Below are positions 1-9,094 of a stretch of 64,000 bases of DNA, in pieces. The position numbers and the translations under genes are program-made. Location of the stretch: positions 62,001 through 126,000 of the forward strand of contig JBDIVM010000004.1 in NCBI GenBank assembly GCA_039805905.1. The letters are read 5' to 3'. The stretch comes from Thermohalobaculum sp039805905 (GTDB taxonomy: Bacteria; Pseudomonadota; Alphaproteobacteria; Rhodobacterales; Rhodobacteraceae). Within the stretch, counting starts at the first letter, position 1. Each line of letters begins with the position of its first letter. The notes under the pieces were generated by a model, which worked only from the letters and a program-made list of their open reading frames with translations, was not told where the DNA came from and made no database searches.

Positions 1-1
1 G

Positions 2-664
2 ACTTCGGGCAGCCTCGATCGCCGGGGGGTCGGCGACATCGACACCCTGACCGTCGCCGAATACCGCGCCCGCTCGGCCTGGGGGCGGGCGAGGTACCGG
101 ATGTACCGTCACCCGCTGGTGCTGCTCGGGATCGGGCCGGCCTACATGTTCCTGCTGCAGCACCGGCTGCCCGTGGGCATGATGCGGCGCGGCTGGCGGC
201 CCTGGGCGAGCGCACTCGGAACCAATCTCGGCATCGCCGTCGCCGTCGCCGCGGTCTCGAGCGTCACCGGTCTCGGCGTCTTCCTGCTGGTGCAGCTGCC
301 GGTCGCGCTGCTGGCCGCGACCGCCGGGATCTGGCTGTTCTTCGTGCAGCACCAGTTCGAGCAGACCGCCTGGGACCGGCATCCGGACTGGACCTGGCAG
401 GACGCGGCGCTGCATGGCAGCTCGCATTACGACCTGCCGGCCGGCGTCCGCTGGTTCACCGCCAACATCGGCCTGCATCACGTGCACCACCTGTGCAGCC
501 ACATCCCGTTCTACCGGCTGTCGCGGGTGCTGCGGGACCATCCGGAGCTTGGCGAGATCAACCGGCTGACCCTCCTGGAGAGCTTCCGCTGCATCCGGCT
601 GACCCTCTGGGACGAGGCCGCACGCCGCATGATCTCGTTCCGCGAGGCCGGGCTGGCTGCCTGA
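2..664 (+). CDS. Fatty acid desaturase, 5'-truncated by window edge
   Basis: This is the C-terminal part of a membrane fatty acid desaturase, a di-iron enzyme that puts a double bond into an acyl chain. The reading frame is open from base 2, so the true start lies outside the window. The visible part carries two hydrophobic stretches, roughly codons 65–105. After these come a second histidine box, HQFEQTAW, and the third box, GLHHVHH, both iron-ligand signatures of the family. The first box must lie upstream. The protein ends normally at TGA. The next gene is about 90 bases downstream on the same strand. Family assignment is firm; the position of the double bond cannot be read from sequence. 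Confidence 0.88.
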   Translation, partial: TSGSLDRRGVGDIDTLTVAEYRARSAWGRARYRMYRHPLVLLGIGPAYMFLLQHRLPVGMMRRGWRPWASALGTNLGIAVAVAAVSSVTGLGVFLLVQLPVALLAATAGIWLFFVQHQFEQTAWDRHPDWTWQDAALHGSSHYDLPAGVRWFTANIGLHHVHHLCSHIPFYRLSRVLRDHPELGEINRLTLLESFRCIRLTLWDEAARRMISFREAGLAA

Positions 665-751
665 GCGCAGATCGGCGAGATTCCCACCGCGGCGCCGGCG
701 CGCTAGGGTGCGCCCGATTCCAGGGGAGCCGACTTCAGGGGAAACCTTCGC

Positions 752-1306
752 ATGACCGACGACAGCAGGGCCGGAGAGGCCGCGCTCTATGCCTTCCTCG
801 CCCGGCACGACATCACCTTCAGCCACCACACCCACCCGCCGCTCTTCACGGTGGAGCAGTCGCGGGCGCTCCGGGGCGAACTGCCGGGCGGGCATGTGAA
901 GAACATGTTCATGAAGGACAAGAAGGGGGCGATCTGGCTCGCCACCTGCCTCGAGGACCGGCAGATCCGGATTCGCGACCTCGAAAAGGAGATCGGCGCG
1001 AAGGGGCTGTCGTTCGGCAGGGAGGATCTGCTGTGGGAGGTGCTGGGCGTGCGCCCCGGCGCGGTGACGCCCTTCGGGCTGATCAACGACCGCGGCCACC
1101 GGGTGAACGTGGCGCTCGACCGGCAGATGCTCGAGCACGACCCGATCAACGCCCACCCGCTGCACAACGAGGCGACGACAGCGATCTCGCCGGCCGGGCT
1201 GCTGAAATTCATCGAGCTGACCGGGCACAGGCCCGTGCTCGTGGATTTCGACCGGCTCGAGGCGCTGGAGCGGGCGCGGCGGGACGCGGGCAACGCGGCC
1301 GAATGA
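752..1306 (+). CDS. proX: Prolyl-tRNA deacylase ProX-type (YbaK/EbsC fold)
   Basis: A 184-residue single-domain protein of the YbaK/ProX family, which hydrolyses mischarged Ala-tRNA(Pro) in trans. The sequence shows the family layout: an N-terminal FLARHDI segment, the GGHVKNMFMKDKKG segment, and the C-terminal NDRGHRVNVALD and NAHPLHNEATTAIS strands. Length matches stand-alone ProX proteins. It stands in a run of small housekeeping genes on the same strand. A general aminoacyl-tRNA editing role is known for the family; preference for the Ala-Pro error is inferred from resemblance to ProX rather than to YbaK. Confidence 0.88.
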   Translation: MTDDSRAGEAALYAFLARHDITFSHHTHPPLFTVEQSRALRGELPGGHVKNMFMKDKKGAIWLATCLEDRQIRIRDLEKEIGAKGLSFGREDLLWEVLGVRPGAVTPFGLINDRGHRVNVALDRQMLEHDPINAHPLHNEATTAISPAGLLKFIELTGHRPVLVDFDRLEALERARRDAGNAAE

Positions 1307-1382
1307 ATCGCGGCGGCGATTGCCGCGGCCGGCCGGAGGCCCTATCTGTCGGGTCACGACTTCGGAATATCGGGGAACAATG

Positions 1383-2297
1383 ATGAGCGATCTCGCGAAC
1401 GCGACGGCGGCCGGCAGCACGCGTGGCGGCGAACTGGTCAGGGATGCCACGGATGCCACCTTCATGGCCGATGTGATCCAGGCCTCGCGCGAGCTCCCGG
1501 TCATCGTGGACTTCTGGGCGCCCTGGTGCGGCCCGTGCAAGCAGCTGGGACCGGTGCTCGAGGAGGCGGTCAGGGCCGCGGCGGGCAAGGTGCGTATGGT
1601 CAAGGTCAACATCGACCAGAACCAGCGTGTGGCGGCACAGCTGCGGGTGCAGTCGATCCCCGCGGTCTTCGGGTTCTCCGGCGGGCAGCCGGTCGACGGA
1701 TTCATGGGGGCGCTGCCCGCCTCCGAGGTCAAGGCCTTCGTCAAGCGGCTGATCGACCTCGCCGGTGGCGGCGGCCTCGACGAGGCGCTCGACGAGGCAG
1801 ACGGAATGCTGGAGCGCGGCGAGGCGGCCGAGGCCTCGCAGGTCTATGCGGCGGTGCTGGGCGAGGATCCGGCCAACGCCCGGGCGATCGCCGGGCTGGC
1901 GCGGGCCGAACTGTCGGTCGGCGAGATCGAGCGGGCCAGGCGCTCCCTCGACATGGCGCCGCCCGAGGCCGCGAAACATCCGGCCATCGCTGCCGCGCGT
2001 TCGGCGATCGAGATCGCCGAGCAGACCCGAAACACCGGCGAGGCCGGTGCGCTGCAGGCGAGGGTCGAGGCCGATCCGGCCGATCACCAGGCGCGCTATG
2101 ACCTGGCGCTGGCGCTCCTGGCGAGGAAGGACCGCGAGGGCGCGGTCGATCAGCTCCTGGAGCTGTTCCGGCGCGACCGCGAGTGGAACGGCGGCGCCGC
2201 GAAGGAACAGCTCTTCAAGCTGTTCGAGAGCTTCGGCCCGAAGGATCCGCTGACGCTGAAGGGGCGCCGCCGGCTCTCGTCGATGATCTTTTCCTGA
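1383..2297 (+). CDS. cnoX: Thioredoxin/TPR co-chaperone, CnoX (YbbN) family
   Basis: A 304-residue protein with an N-terminal thioredoxin domain and a C-terminal TPR-like helical half. The active-site motif WCGPC is intact, with cysteines at residues 49 and 52. This redox-capable CGPC form is typical of alphaproteobacterial CnoX, unlike the SxxC of E. coli YbbN. The helical half (about 120–300) contains repeated ALLARKDREGA-type helices. CnoX protects substrates from oxidative aggregation and hands them to GroEL or DnaK. Two ATGs stand in tandem at 1380 and 1383; I took the second because it is better spaced from the purine-rich CGGGG at 1371. The next gene begins 9 bases after the stop, so the two are likely co-transcribed. 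Confidence 0.88.
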   Translation: MSDLANATAAGSTRGGELVRDATDATFMADVIQASRELPVIVDFWAPWCGPCKQLGPVLEEAVRAAAGKVRMVKVNIDQNQRVAAQLRVQSIPAVFGFSGGQPVDGFMGALPASEVKAFVKRLIDLAGGGGLDEALDEADGMLERGEAAEASQVYAAVLGEDPANARAIAGLARAELSVGEIERARRSLDMAPPEAAKHPAIAAARSAIEIAEQTRNTGEAGALQARVEADPADHQARYDLALALLARKDREGAVDQLLELFRRDREWNGGAAKEQLFKLFESFGPKDPLTLKGRRRLSSMIFS

Positions 2298-2306
2298 GGC
2301 CGGAGG

Positions 2307-2969
2307 ATGACACGGCGCTACGCCCTGGCCGATCTGCCCGAGGTCATCCCCGTCTTTCCGCTTCCGGGGGCGCTGCTGCTGCCCCACGCCCGGCTGCCGC
2401 TGAACATCTTCGAACCGCGCTACCTCGCCATGCTCGACGACGCGCTGCGATCGGATCACCGGCTGATCGGCATGGTGCAGCCGTTCGAGTGCAACGCGCC
2501 GCAGCCGCGGCTGCATTCCATCGGCTGCGCGGGACGTGTGACCTCGCTCTCCGAGACCGATGACGGGCGGTATCTGATCGCCCTTTCGGGGGTCTCGCGC
2601 TTCCGCATTGCGGCCGAGCTGGAGGGCTTCACCCCCTACCGGCGGGTGCGCGCGGCCTGGGAGGATTTCGCGGCAGACCTGCGCCCGTCGACCGCGAAGG
2701 AAGACGGGGTGGCGGAGTTCTGCCGCAAGGAGTTCATGGAGCTGCTTCGTCGCTATTTCTCGTCGTGCAAGCTCGCCTGCGACTGGGAGTCGCTGCGCCG
2801 GGCGGAGCCGGAGCTTCTGATCAACTCGCTGGCGATGATGTGCCCGTTCTCGGTCGAGGAGAAGCAGGCGCTGCTTGAGGCCCCGCGCCTGTCCGACCGG
2901 ACCGAGACGCTGATGGCGCTGATGCGCTTTACCTTGGTGTCGGGCGGGAACGACGACCAGATCCAGTAG
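2307..2969 (+). CDS. Lon N-terminal (substrate-binding) domain protein
   Basis: A 220-residue protein made only of the Lon N-terminal domain, with no AAA+ or protease part. It opens with the family pattern IPVFPLPGALLLPHARLPLNIFEPRY and carries the G-R-x-G/S-type central strand region, then a helical C-terminal bundle. Stand-alone LonN proteins are common beside cnoX and Trm112 in alphaproteobacteria and are thought to bind protein substrates; the reaction, if any, is unknown. A GGAGG ribosome site directly precedes the ATG. The gene sits 9 bases after cnoX and 10 bases before the Trm112 gene, a compact operon. Confidence 0.88.
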   Translation: MTRRYALADLPEVIPVFPLPGALLLPHARLPLNIFEPRYLAMLDDALRSDHRLIGMVQPFECNAPQPRLHSIGCAGRVTSLSETDDGRYLIALSGVSRFRIAAELEGFTPYRRVRAAWEDFAADLRPSTAKEDGVAEFCRKEFMELLRRYFSSCKLACDWESLRRAEPELLINSLAMMCPFSVEEKQALLEAPRLSDRTETLMALMRFTLVSGGNDDQIQ

Positions 2970-2979
2970 GAGCGGAACG

Positions 2980-3213
2980 ATGTCTGCACCGGACCCCGAG
3001 AGCGCTCCCGAGCGGCCGGCCGACGACGAGACGCAGGTGCCGAAAGTGGGGCCAGGGCTGCTCGCGTCGCTGGTCTGCCCGGCGACCGGCGGGCGTCTCG
3101 ACTACGATGCGGAGCGCCAGGAACTGGTGTCGCGCACCGCCATGCTGGCCTATCCGATCAGGTCGGGCATTCCGATCATGCTGATCGACGAGGCACGGAA
3201 GCTGGAAGGTTAG
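2980..3213 (+). CDS. Trm112 family small protein
   Basis: A 77-residue protein of the Trm112/UPF0434 family. The core reads LLASLVCPATGGRLDYD, followed by IRSGIPIMLIDEAR, the usual small zinc-ribbon-like fold; only one of the zinc cysteines remains, as is common in bacterial members. In eukaryotes and archaea Trm112 activates methyltransferases; bacterial partners are not settled. The N-terminal 25 residues are acidic and probably disordered. It is the last gene of the cnoX–lonN–trm112 unit. Confidence 0.85.
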   Translation: MSAPDPESAPERPADDETQVPKVGPGLLASLVCPATGGRLDYDAERQELVSRTAMLAYPIRSGIPIMLIDEARKLEG

Positions 3214-3377
3214 AGGCCGGTCCGCGGCAGCGACGGCCGGCCCCCTCACTGAGGCACTGATCGGGCGCGCCATGACGCCAACCAACACCGACCGCGGGGC
3301 GGCCGGGTGCAGAAAACGCTTCCTCCGGAGCCGGAATCCCGCTTGTACTCGGCAAACCGGGGCGCGGCGGGGCAGGC

Positions 3378-4283
3378 ATGGAACTCTGGATACCGATCAC
3401 CGTCGCGGCGGCATTCCTGCAGAACCTGCGCTCGGCGCTGCAGAAGCACCTGAAGGGGCGGCTCTCGACGCTCGGCGCCGCCTATTCGCGGTTCCTCTAT
3501 GCCTGGCCGATCGCGCTGGTCTATGTGGCCGGGCTGCACTGGATCGGCGGCATGGAGCTGCCGCAGCCGAACGGGCTGTTCCTGCTCTACTGCCTGCTGG
3601 GCGGCATCACCCAGATCCTGTTCACGGTCGTGCTGCTGTGGATGTTCTCGTTCCGGAGCTTCGCGGTCGGGACCACCTTCTCGAAGCTCGAGGTGGTGAT
3701 CATCGCCGCGCTCGGCGCGCTCTTGCTGGGCGACGGGCTGACGCCGGTCGCGGCCGTGGCCATCGCGATCAGCGCCGCGGGCGTGATCTGCCTGTCGATG
3801 GACCAGACCAGCCTCACGCTGCGCCGCCTCTTCGCCGGGCTGGCCGAGAAGCCGACGCTGATCGGGCTGCTGTCGGCGGCCTGCCTCGGTGGCTCGGTGG
3901 TGTTCTTCCGCGGCGCGGCGCTGGCGCTGCAGCATGACAGCATCGCCATGGCGGCGGGCTACACCTTCGCGGTCAGCGTGGTGCTGCAGGTTCTGATGAT
4001 GGGCGCCGTGATCCGCTGGCGCGAGCCGGGGCAGATCGGCGCCGTGCTGCGGCACTGGCGCTGGGCCGCGCCGGTGGGGGTCGCCGGAGCGTTCGGTTCG
4101 GTCTGCTGGTTCACCGCCTTCACGATGCAGAACGCGGCCCATGTGCGGGCGGTGGGCCAGATCGAGCTGGTGTTCACCTTCATCGCCTCTGTCGCCTTCT
4201 TCGGCGAGAAGGTGCGCGCGCTCGAGATCCTGAGCATCCTCATGGTGGTCGGGGCGATCCTGCTGCTGTTGCTGGCGGTATAG
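3378..4283 (+). CDS. EamA/DMT-family membrane transporter
   Basis: A 301-residue integral membrane protein with about ten hydrophobic segments arranged as two EamA repeats. The second repeat ends in the typical pattern of an IELVFTFIASVAFFGEKVR helix pair plus a last Leu-rich helix. Members of this drug/metabolite transporter superfamily export metabolites or drugs; the substrate cannot be told here. It ends 15 bases from the stop of the convergent ubiH-like gene. A start at ATG 3378 is supported by GGCGGGGCAGG just upstream. Confidence 0.85.
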   Translation: MELWIPITVAAAFLQNLRSALQKHLKGRLSTLGAAYSRFLYAWPIALVYVAGLHWIGGMELPQPNGLFLLYCLLGGITQILFTVVLLWMFSFRSFAVGTTFSKLEVVIIAALGALLLGDGLTPVAAVAIAISAAGVICLSMDQTSLTLRRLFAGLAEKPTLIGLLSAACLGGSVVFFRGAALALQHDSIAMAAGYTFAVSVVLQVLMMGAVIRWREPGQIGAVLRHWRWAAPVGVAGAFGSVCWFTAFTMQNAAHVRAVGQIELVFTFIASVAFFGEKVRALEILSILMVVGAILLLLLAV

Positions 4284-4298
4284 CACGAGCCCCGGCCG

Positions 4299-5537
4299 TC
4301 AGAGCGCCTGACCGCGCAGCAGCAGCGGCACCTCGCCCGCGACGCCGGCGGCCTCGCGCATGAAGGCGCGGCGGAGGGGGCCGACGCGGCTGACCGCCTT
4401 CAGCCCCGCGTCGCGGGCAACTCTCAGCGCCGGGTTGCGGTTCGAGAAAAGGCGGTTCAGCGCGTCCATCCCGAGCGCGAGCGCGGTGGCATCGAAACGG
4501 CGCCAGCGCTGGTAGCGCGCCAGCACGATCTCCGAGCCGATGTCCTCGCCGATGCGGGCGGCGCCGACCAGCACCTCGGCCAGCGCGGCGACGTCGCGCA
4601 GCCCGATGTTGAGACCCTGCCCGGCGATCGGGTGGATGCCGTGGGCGGCATCGCCGGCCAGTGCGAGTCGCGGCGCGATGTAGCGCTCGGCGAGCGTCAG
4701 GTCGAGCGGATAGGACCAGCGGCGCCCCGCCAGCGCGATCGCGCCGAGCCGGCCGCCGATGCGGGCGGCGATCTCGGCGGTGAAGGTGGAGTCGTCGAGG
4801 GCCATCAGGCGATCGGCCTCGGCGGTGCGCTCGGACCAGACCAGCGAGGAGCGGTTGGATGACCCTTCGCCCTGGAGAGGCAGCACGGCGAACGGTCCGC
4901 CGGGGAAGAAGCTCTGATGCGCGACGCCGTTGTGCGGGAGTGTGTGCGAGATGGCGTTGACGAGGCCGGTCTGGCCGTAGGCCCAGCGCAGGCGCCGGAT
5001 GCCCGCGGCCTCCGCGACGGCCGAGCGGCGGCCGTCGGCGGCGACCATGAGGGAGGCATCGAGCAGCGTCCCGTCGCCAAGGCGGACCGTGGCCCGGGTG
5101 CTATCGTAGCTGACCTCCGCGATCTCGACCGGGGCGAACTGGGCGATGCCGGCGGCCGCCATCGCGTCCAGCAGGGCGCCGCGCAGCCAGCGGTCCTCGA
5201 GGATCCAGCCGACCCGGCCCTCGTCGGTCTCTGCGGGATCGAAATGCAGGAGCGGCGTGCCGGAGGGCAGCCCGTCATCGACCGTGATGGCACGGATCGG
5301 CTCGGCCCGGCCCTCGACCTCGGGCCAGACACCGAGTGCCGTGAGCAGCCGGGAGGAACCGAGCGCGATGGCGTAGGCGCGGCCGTCGAATTCGGGCTCG
5401 GCCCGGCGTTCGGCGCTCTCGCGGTCGATGACGGCGACGCGGAAGCCCGGCCCGGCGAGCGCAAGCGCCAGCGCGGGGCCGACCAGACCGCCGCCGGCGA
5501 TGACGATGTCGAAGCGTTCCGCCGAAGTCGTTCCCAT
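4299..5537 (-). CDS. FAD-dependent ubiquinone hydroxylase, UbiH/UbiF/VisC family
   Basis: A 412-residue aromatic-ring monooxygenase of the ubiquinone pathway. The FAD-binding Rossmann motif GGGLVG is at residues 15–20. A second FAD site, GDAAHGIHPIAGQGLN, is near residue 300, and the family pattern VVAADGRRS lies mid-protein. Such enzymes hydroxylate C5, C6 or C1 of the ubiquinone ring; which one cannot be decided because alphaproteobacteria use UbiL, UbiM or UbiH variants. It is divergent from the amidase with an 83-base shared upstream region. Confidence 0.87.
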   Translation of the reverse strand: MGTTSAERFDIVIAGGGLVGPALALALAGPGFRVAVIDRESAERRAEPEFDGRAYAIALGSSRLLTALGVWPEVEGRAEPIRAITVDDGLPSGTPLLHFDPAETDEGRVGWILEDRWLRGALLDAMAAAGIAQFAPVEIAEVSYDSTRATVRLGDGTLLDASLMVAADGRRSAVAEAAGIRRLRWAYGQTGLVNAISHTLPHNGVAHQSFFPGGPFAVLPLQGEGSSNRSSLVWSERTAEADRLMALDDSTFTAEIAARIGGRLGAIALAGRRWSYPLDLTLAERYIAPRLALAGDAAHGIHPIAGQGLNIGLRDVAALAEVLVGAARIGEDIGSEIVLARYQRWRRFDATALALGMDALNRLFSNRNPALRVARDAGLKAVSRVGPLRRAFMREAAGVAGEVPLLLRGQAL

Positions 5538-5620
5538 GCCCTTTACTATCGGCGCGGGCTGTCGGATTGTCCATCGCGGCAGTCCGCGCTGGGCTGCGGC
5601 GGATCGCGCGGGAGGGCGGC

Positions 5621-6961
5621 ATGAGCGAGGAATGGCGGAGCATGAGCGCGGCGGCGCTCGGCCGCGGCATCGGGGCTGGGCGCATCGACCCGCGCGACCT
5701 CGCAGAGGTGTTCCTGGGCGCTATCGGGGCGCATCCGGAAAGCACGCGCATCTACGCCCGGCTGACCGCGGAGCGCGCCCGGAAAGGCGCCGCCGAGGCG
5801 GCGGCACGGGCGAAGGCAGGGACCCGTCGCGGGTTGCTCGACGGGGTGCCGATCTCCTGGAAGGACAATTACGACATCGCCGGCGAGGTGAGCGAGGCGG
5901 GCTCGATGCTCCTGGCGGGCAGGGTCGCCGCGAAGGACGCGCCGGCCTTCGCCGCGGCGAGCGCGGCGGGTCTGGTCTGCCTCGGCAAGACGCACATGTC
6001 CGAACTGGCCTTCTCGGGCCTCGGCGTGAATCCGGTGACCGCGACGCCGCCGAACGCGATCGAACCCGATCGCGCGCCGGGCGGGTCGAGCGCGGGTGCC
6101 GCGGTCTCGACCGCGTTCGGCCTCGCGGCGGCGGGAATCGGGTCGGATACCGGCGGCTCGGTGCGGATCCCGGCAGCCTGGAACGGGCTTGCGGGGCTGA
6201 AGACCACGGCGGGGCAGATCTCGTGCGAGGGGGTGGTGCCGCTCTCGACCGCGCTCGACACGGTCGGCCCACTCTGCCGCACGGTCGAGGACTGCGCGCT
6301 GCTCTACGCGGCGCTGGCGGGGCGGGCGGCGGAGGCGCCGGCCCCGGCGGCGCTGAAGGGGGCGCGGTTCCTCGTCCCGGAGACCTCGGTGCTGGACGGC
6401 TGCGAGCCGGAAGTGGCTGCCGCCTTCGAGACGGCGCTCGCGGCGCTCGTGGACTCGGGTGCCCGGATCACCCGCGCGCCCGTGCCCGAGATCGCAGAGG
6501 CGCTGGGAGTCGGAGCGCGCATCTCGGGCATCGTCAATACCGAGGGCTGGCGCATCTGGGGCGAGCTGATCGAGGCCAATCCCGGGGTGATGTACGACCG
6601 GATCGAGAAGCGCTTCCGCTCGGGCAGGGGCGTCGACCCGGAGAAGGACCGCGAGGCGCTGGCGGAGCTGGCGCGCCTGTCGCAGGCGGTGCAGGCCCGG
6701 ATGGCGGCCGAGGGGCCGATGCTGATGCCGACCGTGCCGATCCTGCCGCCGCCGGTCGACCGCCTGCTGGCGGAGGAGGATTTCTACCTGGAGCGCAACA
6801 TGATGTCGCTCAGGAACACGCGGCTCGGCAACATCCTGACCCTCTCGGCGCTGACGGTGCCGACCGCGGCGCCAATGGTCGGGCTGATGATCGTGGCCGG
6901 GCCGGACGCCGAGGCGCGGCTCCTGGCGCTCGGCCGGGCGATCGAGCCGGTGGTGGGCTGA
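5621..6961 (+). CDS. Amidase-signature hydrolase
   Basis: A 446-residue amidase-signature enzyme with the whole catalytic triad visible: Lys81 in PISWKD, cis-Ser156 in APGGSSAG and nucleophile Ser180 in SDTGGSVRIP. These hydrolyse C–N amide bonds of varied substrates; the specificity is unknown. The ATG at 5621 was chosen because GGGAGGGCGG lies just ahead. An in-frame TTG 54 bases upstream has no such site. The MBL-fold gene starts 6 bases after the stop, so both are probably made from one message. GatA is unlikely, since gatB and gatC are absent and the C-terminal part is short. Confidence 0.85.
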   Translation: MSEEWRSMSAAALGRGIGAGRIDPRDLAEVFLGAIGAHPESTRIYARLTAERARKGAAEAAARAKAGTRRGLLDGVPISWKDNYDIAGEVSEAGSMLLAGRVAAKDAPAFAAASAAGLVCLGKTHMSELAFSGLGVNPVTATPPNAIEPDRAPGGSSAGAAVSTAFGLAAAGIGSDTGGSVRIPAAWNGLAGLKTTAGQISCEGVVPLSTALDTVGPLCRTVEDCALLYAALAGRAAEAPAPAALKGARFLVPETSVLDGCEPEVAAAFETALAALVDSGARITRAPVPEIAEALGVGARISGIVNTEGWRIWGELIEANPGVMYDRIEKRFRSGRGVDPEKDREALAELARLSQAVQARMAAEGPMLMPTVPILPPPVDRLLAEEDFYLERNMMSLRNTRLGNILTLSALTVPTAAPMVGLMIVAGPDAEARLLALGRAIEPVVG

Positions 6962-6967
6962 GGCCCC

Positions 6968-7780
6968 GTGCCGGAGGACGGCTGGTATCAGGTCGAGGCG
7001 CTGGACGAGGCGACCTTCGCCATCGGCGAGCCGCGCTACGAACAGCAGAACTGGAGCTACCTGCTGGTCGGGCGCGAGCGGTCGCTCCTGTTCGACACCG
7101 GCTCCTATCTCGGCGACATCACGGGCGTGGTGGCGCCCCGGGCAAGGGGGCGGCTGACAGCGCTGCCCTCGCACATGCATTACGACCACCTGGGCAACGT
7201 GATCCGGTTCCCGGAGGTGGCGCTGCCGGATCTGCCGGTGCTCAGGGCCTGCGCCGCGGGAGGTATGATGACGCCTTCGGAGGATCTGTTCCTCGGCCAT
7301 CACGAGAACCGCGCGGCGCCCTCCTTCCCGGTTGCGGAGTGGCTGCCGGTGGGCGGCCGGATCGACCTCGGCGGGCGGATCCTTCGCCTGCTGCACACGC
7401 CGGGGCACTCGCCCGACAGCGTATCGCTGTGGGAGCCGGGGCGCGCGCGGCTCTACGCCGCCGACTTCCTCTATCGCGGGCGGCTCTACACCCAGACGCC
7501 GGGGGCGGTGCTGGCCGACTACCTGGCGGCCGCGCGCACCGTCGCGGGATTGATCGGCGGAGCGGCGATCTACGGCGCCCATGGCGATGCCCGGCCCGGC
7601 GAGGCCGCCGAGCCGCCGCGGCTCGATGCCGGCGACCTCGCGGCGCTGGTCGCGCGGCTGGAGGCGATCCGGGCCGACCCGCCGGCGCTGGCGGCTGGCG
7701 AGGTGCGTGAGTATCCGGTCTCGGCGCGGATGGGGCTGATCGTCGGGGCCGAGGCACTGGAGGGTTCCGCAGCCGGGTGA
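6968..7780 (+). CDS. MBL-fold metallo-hydrolase
   Basis: A 270-residue metallo-beta-lactamase-fold hydrolase. The metal motif HMHYDHLGN (HxHxDH) is present near residue 61, LLHTPGHSPDS supplies the next histidine, and YGAHGD supplies the last. Members hydrolyse thioesters, lactones, phosphodiesters or glutathione thioesters; nothing here fixes the substrate. The start is GTG. Its tight spacing to the amidase suggests a two-step hydrolytic pathway, which is inference only. Confidence 0.85.
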   Translation: MPEDGWYQVEALDEATFAIGEPRYEQQNWSYLLVGRERSLLFDTGSYLGDITGVVAPRARGRLTALPSHMHYDHLGNVIRFPEVALPDLPVLRACAAGGMMTPSEDLFLGHHENRAAPSFPVAEWLPVGGRIDLGGRILRLLHTPGHSPDSVSLWEPGRARLYAADFLYRGRLYTQTPGAVLADYLAAARTVAGLIGGAAIYGAHGDARPGEAAEPPRLDAGDLAALVARLEAIRADPPALAAGEVREYPVSARMGLIVGAEALEGSAAG

Positions 7781-7867
7781 AATCCCTGCCCCGCTGGACC
7801 TTGCGGGCGCGAAACGGTATCTTCCGGCCCCGAGAGTGCGGAAAGCGCCCCCTATCGCGAGGCAGTG

Positions 7868-9067
7868 ATGCAGTTCCCGACCCGGTTCGCGGACCTCCCG
7901 GAATATGCGTTCCCGCGCCTGAAGGCGCTGCTCGATGGCGTGACGCCGGGCGGGCCGGAGGTCGCCATGTCGATCGGCGAGCCGCAGCACGCCATCCCCG
8001 AATTCGTGGCCGAGATCCTGAACCGCCACGCCGCGAGCCTGAACCGCTACCCGCCGAACGAGGGGCTGCCGGAGCTGCGGCGGGCGATCTCGGACTGGCT
8101 GGGGCGACGCTATGGCGTCGCCGAGGCCTATCGCGACCCGGAGAGGTCGATCGCGGTACTGAACGGCACGCGCGAAGGGCTCTTCAATACCTGCCTTGCG
8201 CTCTCGCCCGAAAGCAAGAACGGCCGGCGCCCGGCGGTGCTGCTGCCGAACCCGTTCTACCAGTGCTATGCGGTCGCGGCGCTGATGGCCGGGGCCGAGC
8301 CCGTCTACCTGCCCTGCACCGCCGGGACCGGCCACCTGCCGGATTTCGCGAACCTGCCGAGCGCGCTTCTGGACCGCACCACGGTCGCCTATCTCTGCTC
8401 GCCCGCCAACCCGCAGGGCGCGGTAGCGAACCGGGCCTACTGGGCGTCGCTGCTGGAACTGGCCGAGCGGCATGATTTCCGCATCTTCGCCGACGAGTGC
8501 TATTGCGAGATCTACCGCAACGAGCCGCCGGTGGGGGCGCTCGAGGTCGCCTCGGAGACCGGCGCCGATCCGGACCGGCTGGTGATCTTCCACTCGCTCT
8601 CGAAGCGCTCGAACCTGGCCGGGTTGCGCTCGGGATTCTGCGCCACCGGGCCGGGGAACATGGCGCGCATCCGCCAGCTCCGCTCCTATGCAGGCGCACC
8701 GCTGCCGATTCCGGCACAGTATGCCGCTGCGGCAACATGGGCGGAAGAAAACCACGTCATTGCCAACCGGGCGCTCTATCAGGAGAAATTTTCGATCGCA
8801 GATGATATACTCGGCAACATGCCGGGATACATGTCCCCCGAGGCCGGGTTCTTCCTGTGGCTGAAGGTCGGCGACGGCGAGGCGGCTGCCTTGCGCCTCT
8901 GGCGCGAGGCGGGGGTGCGCTGCCTTCCCGGAAGGTATCTGTCGCGTCCCGTTCCCGACTGGCTCGGGGGCGGCGATCCGGGTGCCGAGTATGTGCGTCT
9001 GGCGTTGGTTGCCCCCGCCCCCGAAGTCCGGCGCGGCCTCGAGGCCGTGCGCGCGGTTCTGGGGTAG
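7868..9067 (+). CDS. Class I/II aminotransferase, DapC-like
   Basis: A 399-residue PLP-dependent aminotransferase of fold type I. The Schiff-base lysine lies in HSLSKRSNLAGLRSGF, and a PANPQGAV segment forms the cofactor phosphate region. The N-terminus (FARLKALLDGV-type start, then SIGEPQH and YPPNEGLPELRRAI) resembles N-succinyldiaminopimelate aminotransferase DapC of the lysine and peptidoglycan pathway, so that role is likely but not proven. Start ATG 7868 follows a GTG three bases earlier. The 3' part, about 8760–8830, is locally less GC-rich. The gene lies 27 bases ahead of ftsK. Confidence 0.82.
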   Translation: MQFPTRFADLPEYAFPRLKALLDGVTPGGPEVAMSIGEPQHAIPEFVAEILNRHAASLNRYPPNEGLPELRRAISDWLGRRYGVAEAYRDPERSIAVLNGTREGLFNTCLALSPESKNGRRPAVLLPNPFYQCYAVAALMAGAEPVYLPCTAGTGHLPDFANLPSALLDRTTVAYLCSPANPQGAVANRAYWASLLELAERHDFRIFADECYCEIYRNEPPVGALEVASETGADPDRLVIFHSLSKRSNLAGLRSGFCATGPGNMARIRQLRSYAGAPLPIPAQYAAAATWAEENHVIANRALYQEKFSIADDILGNMPGYMSPEAGFFLWLKVGDGEAAALRLWREAGVRCLPGRYLSRPVPDWLGGGDPGAEYVRLALVAPAPEVRRGLEAVRAVLG

Positions 9068-9094
9068 GGAGCGGCACAGGAGCGAGGGAACCGG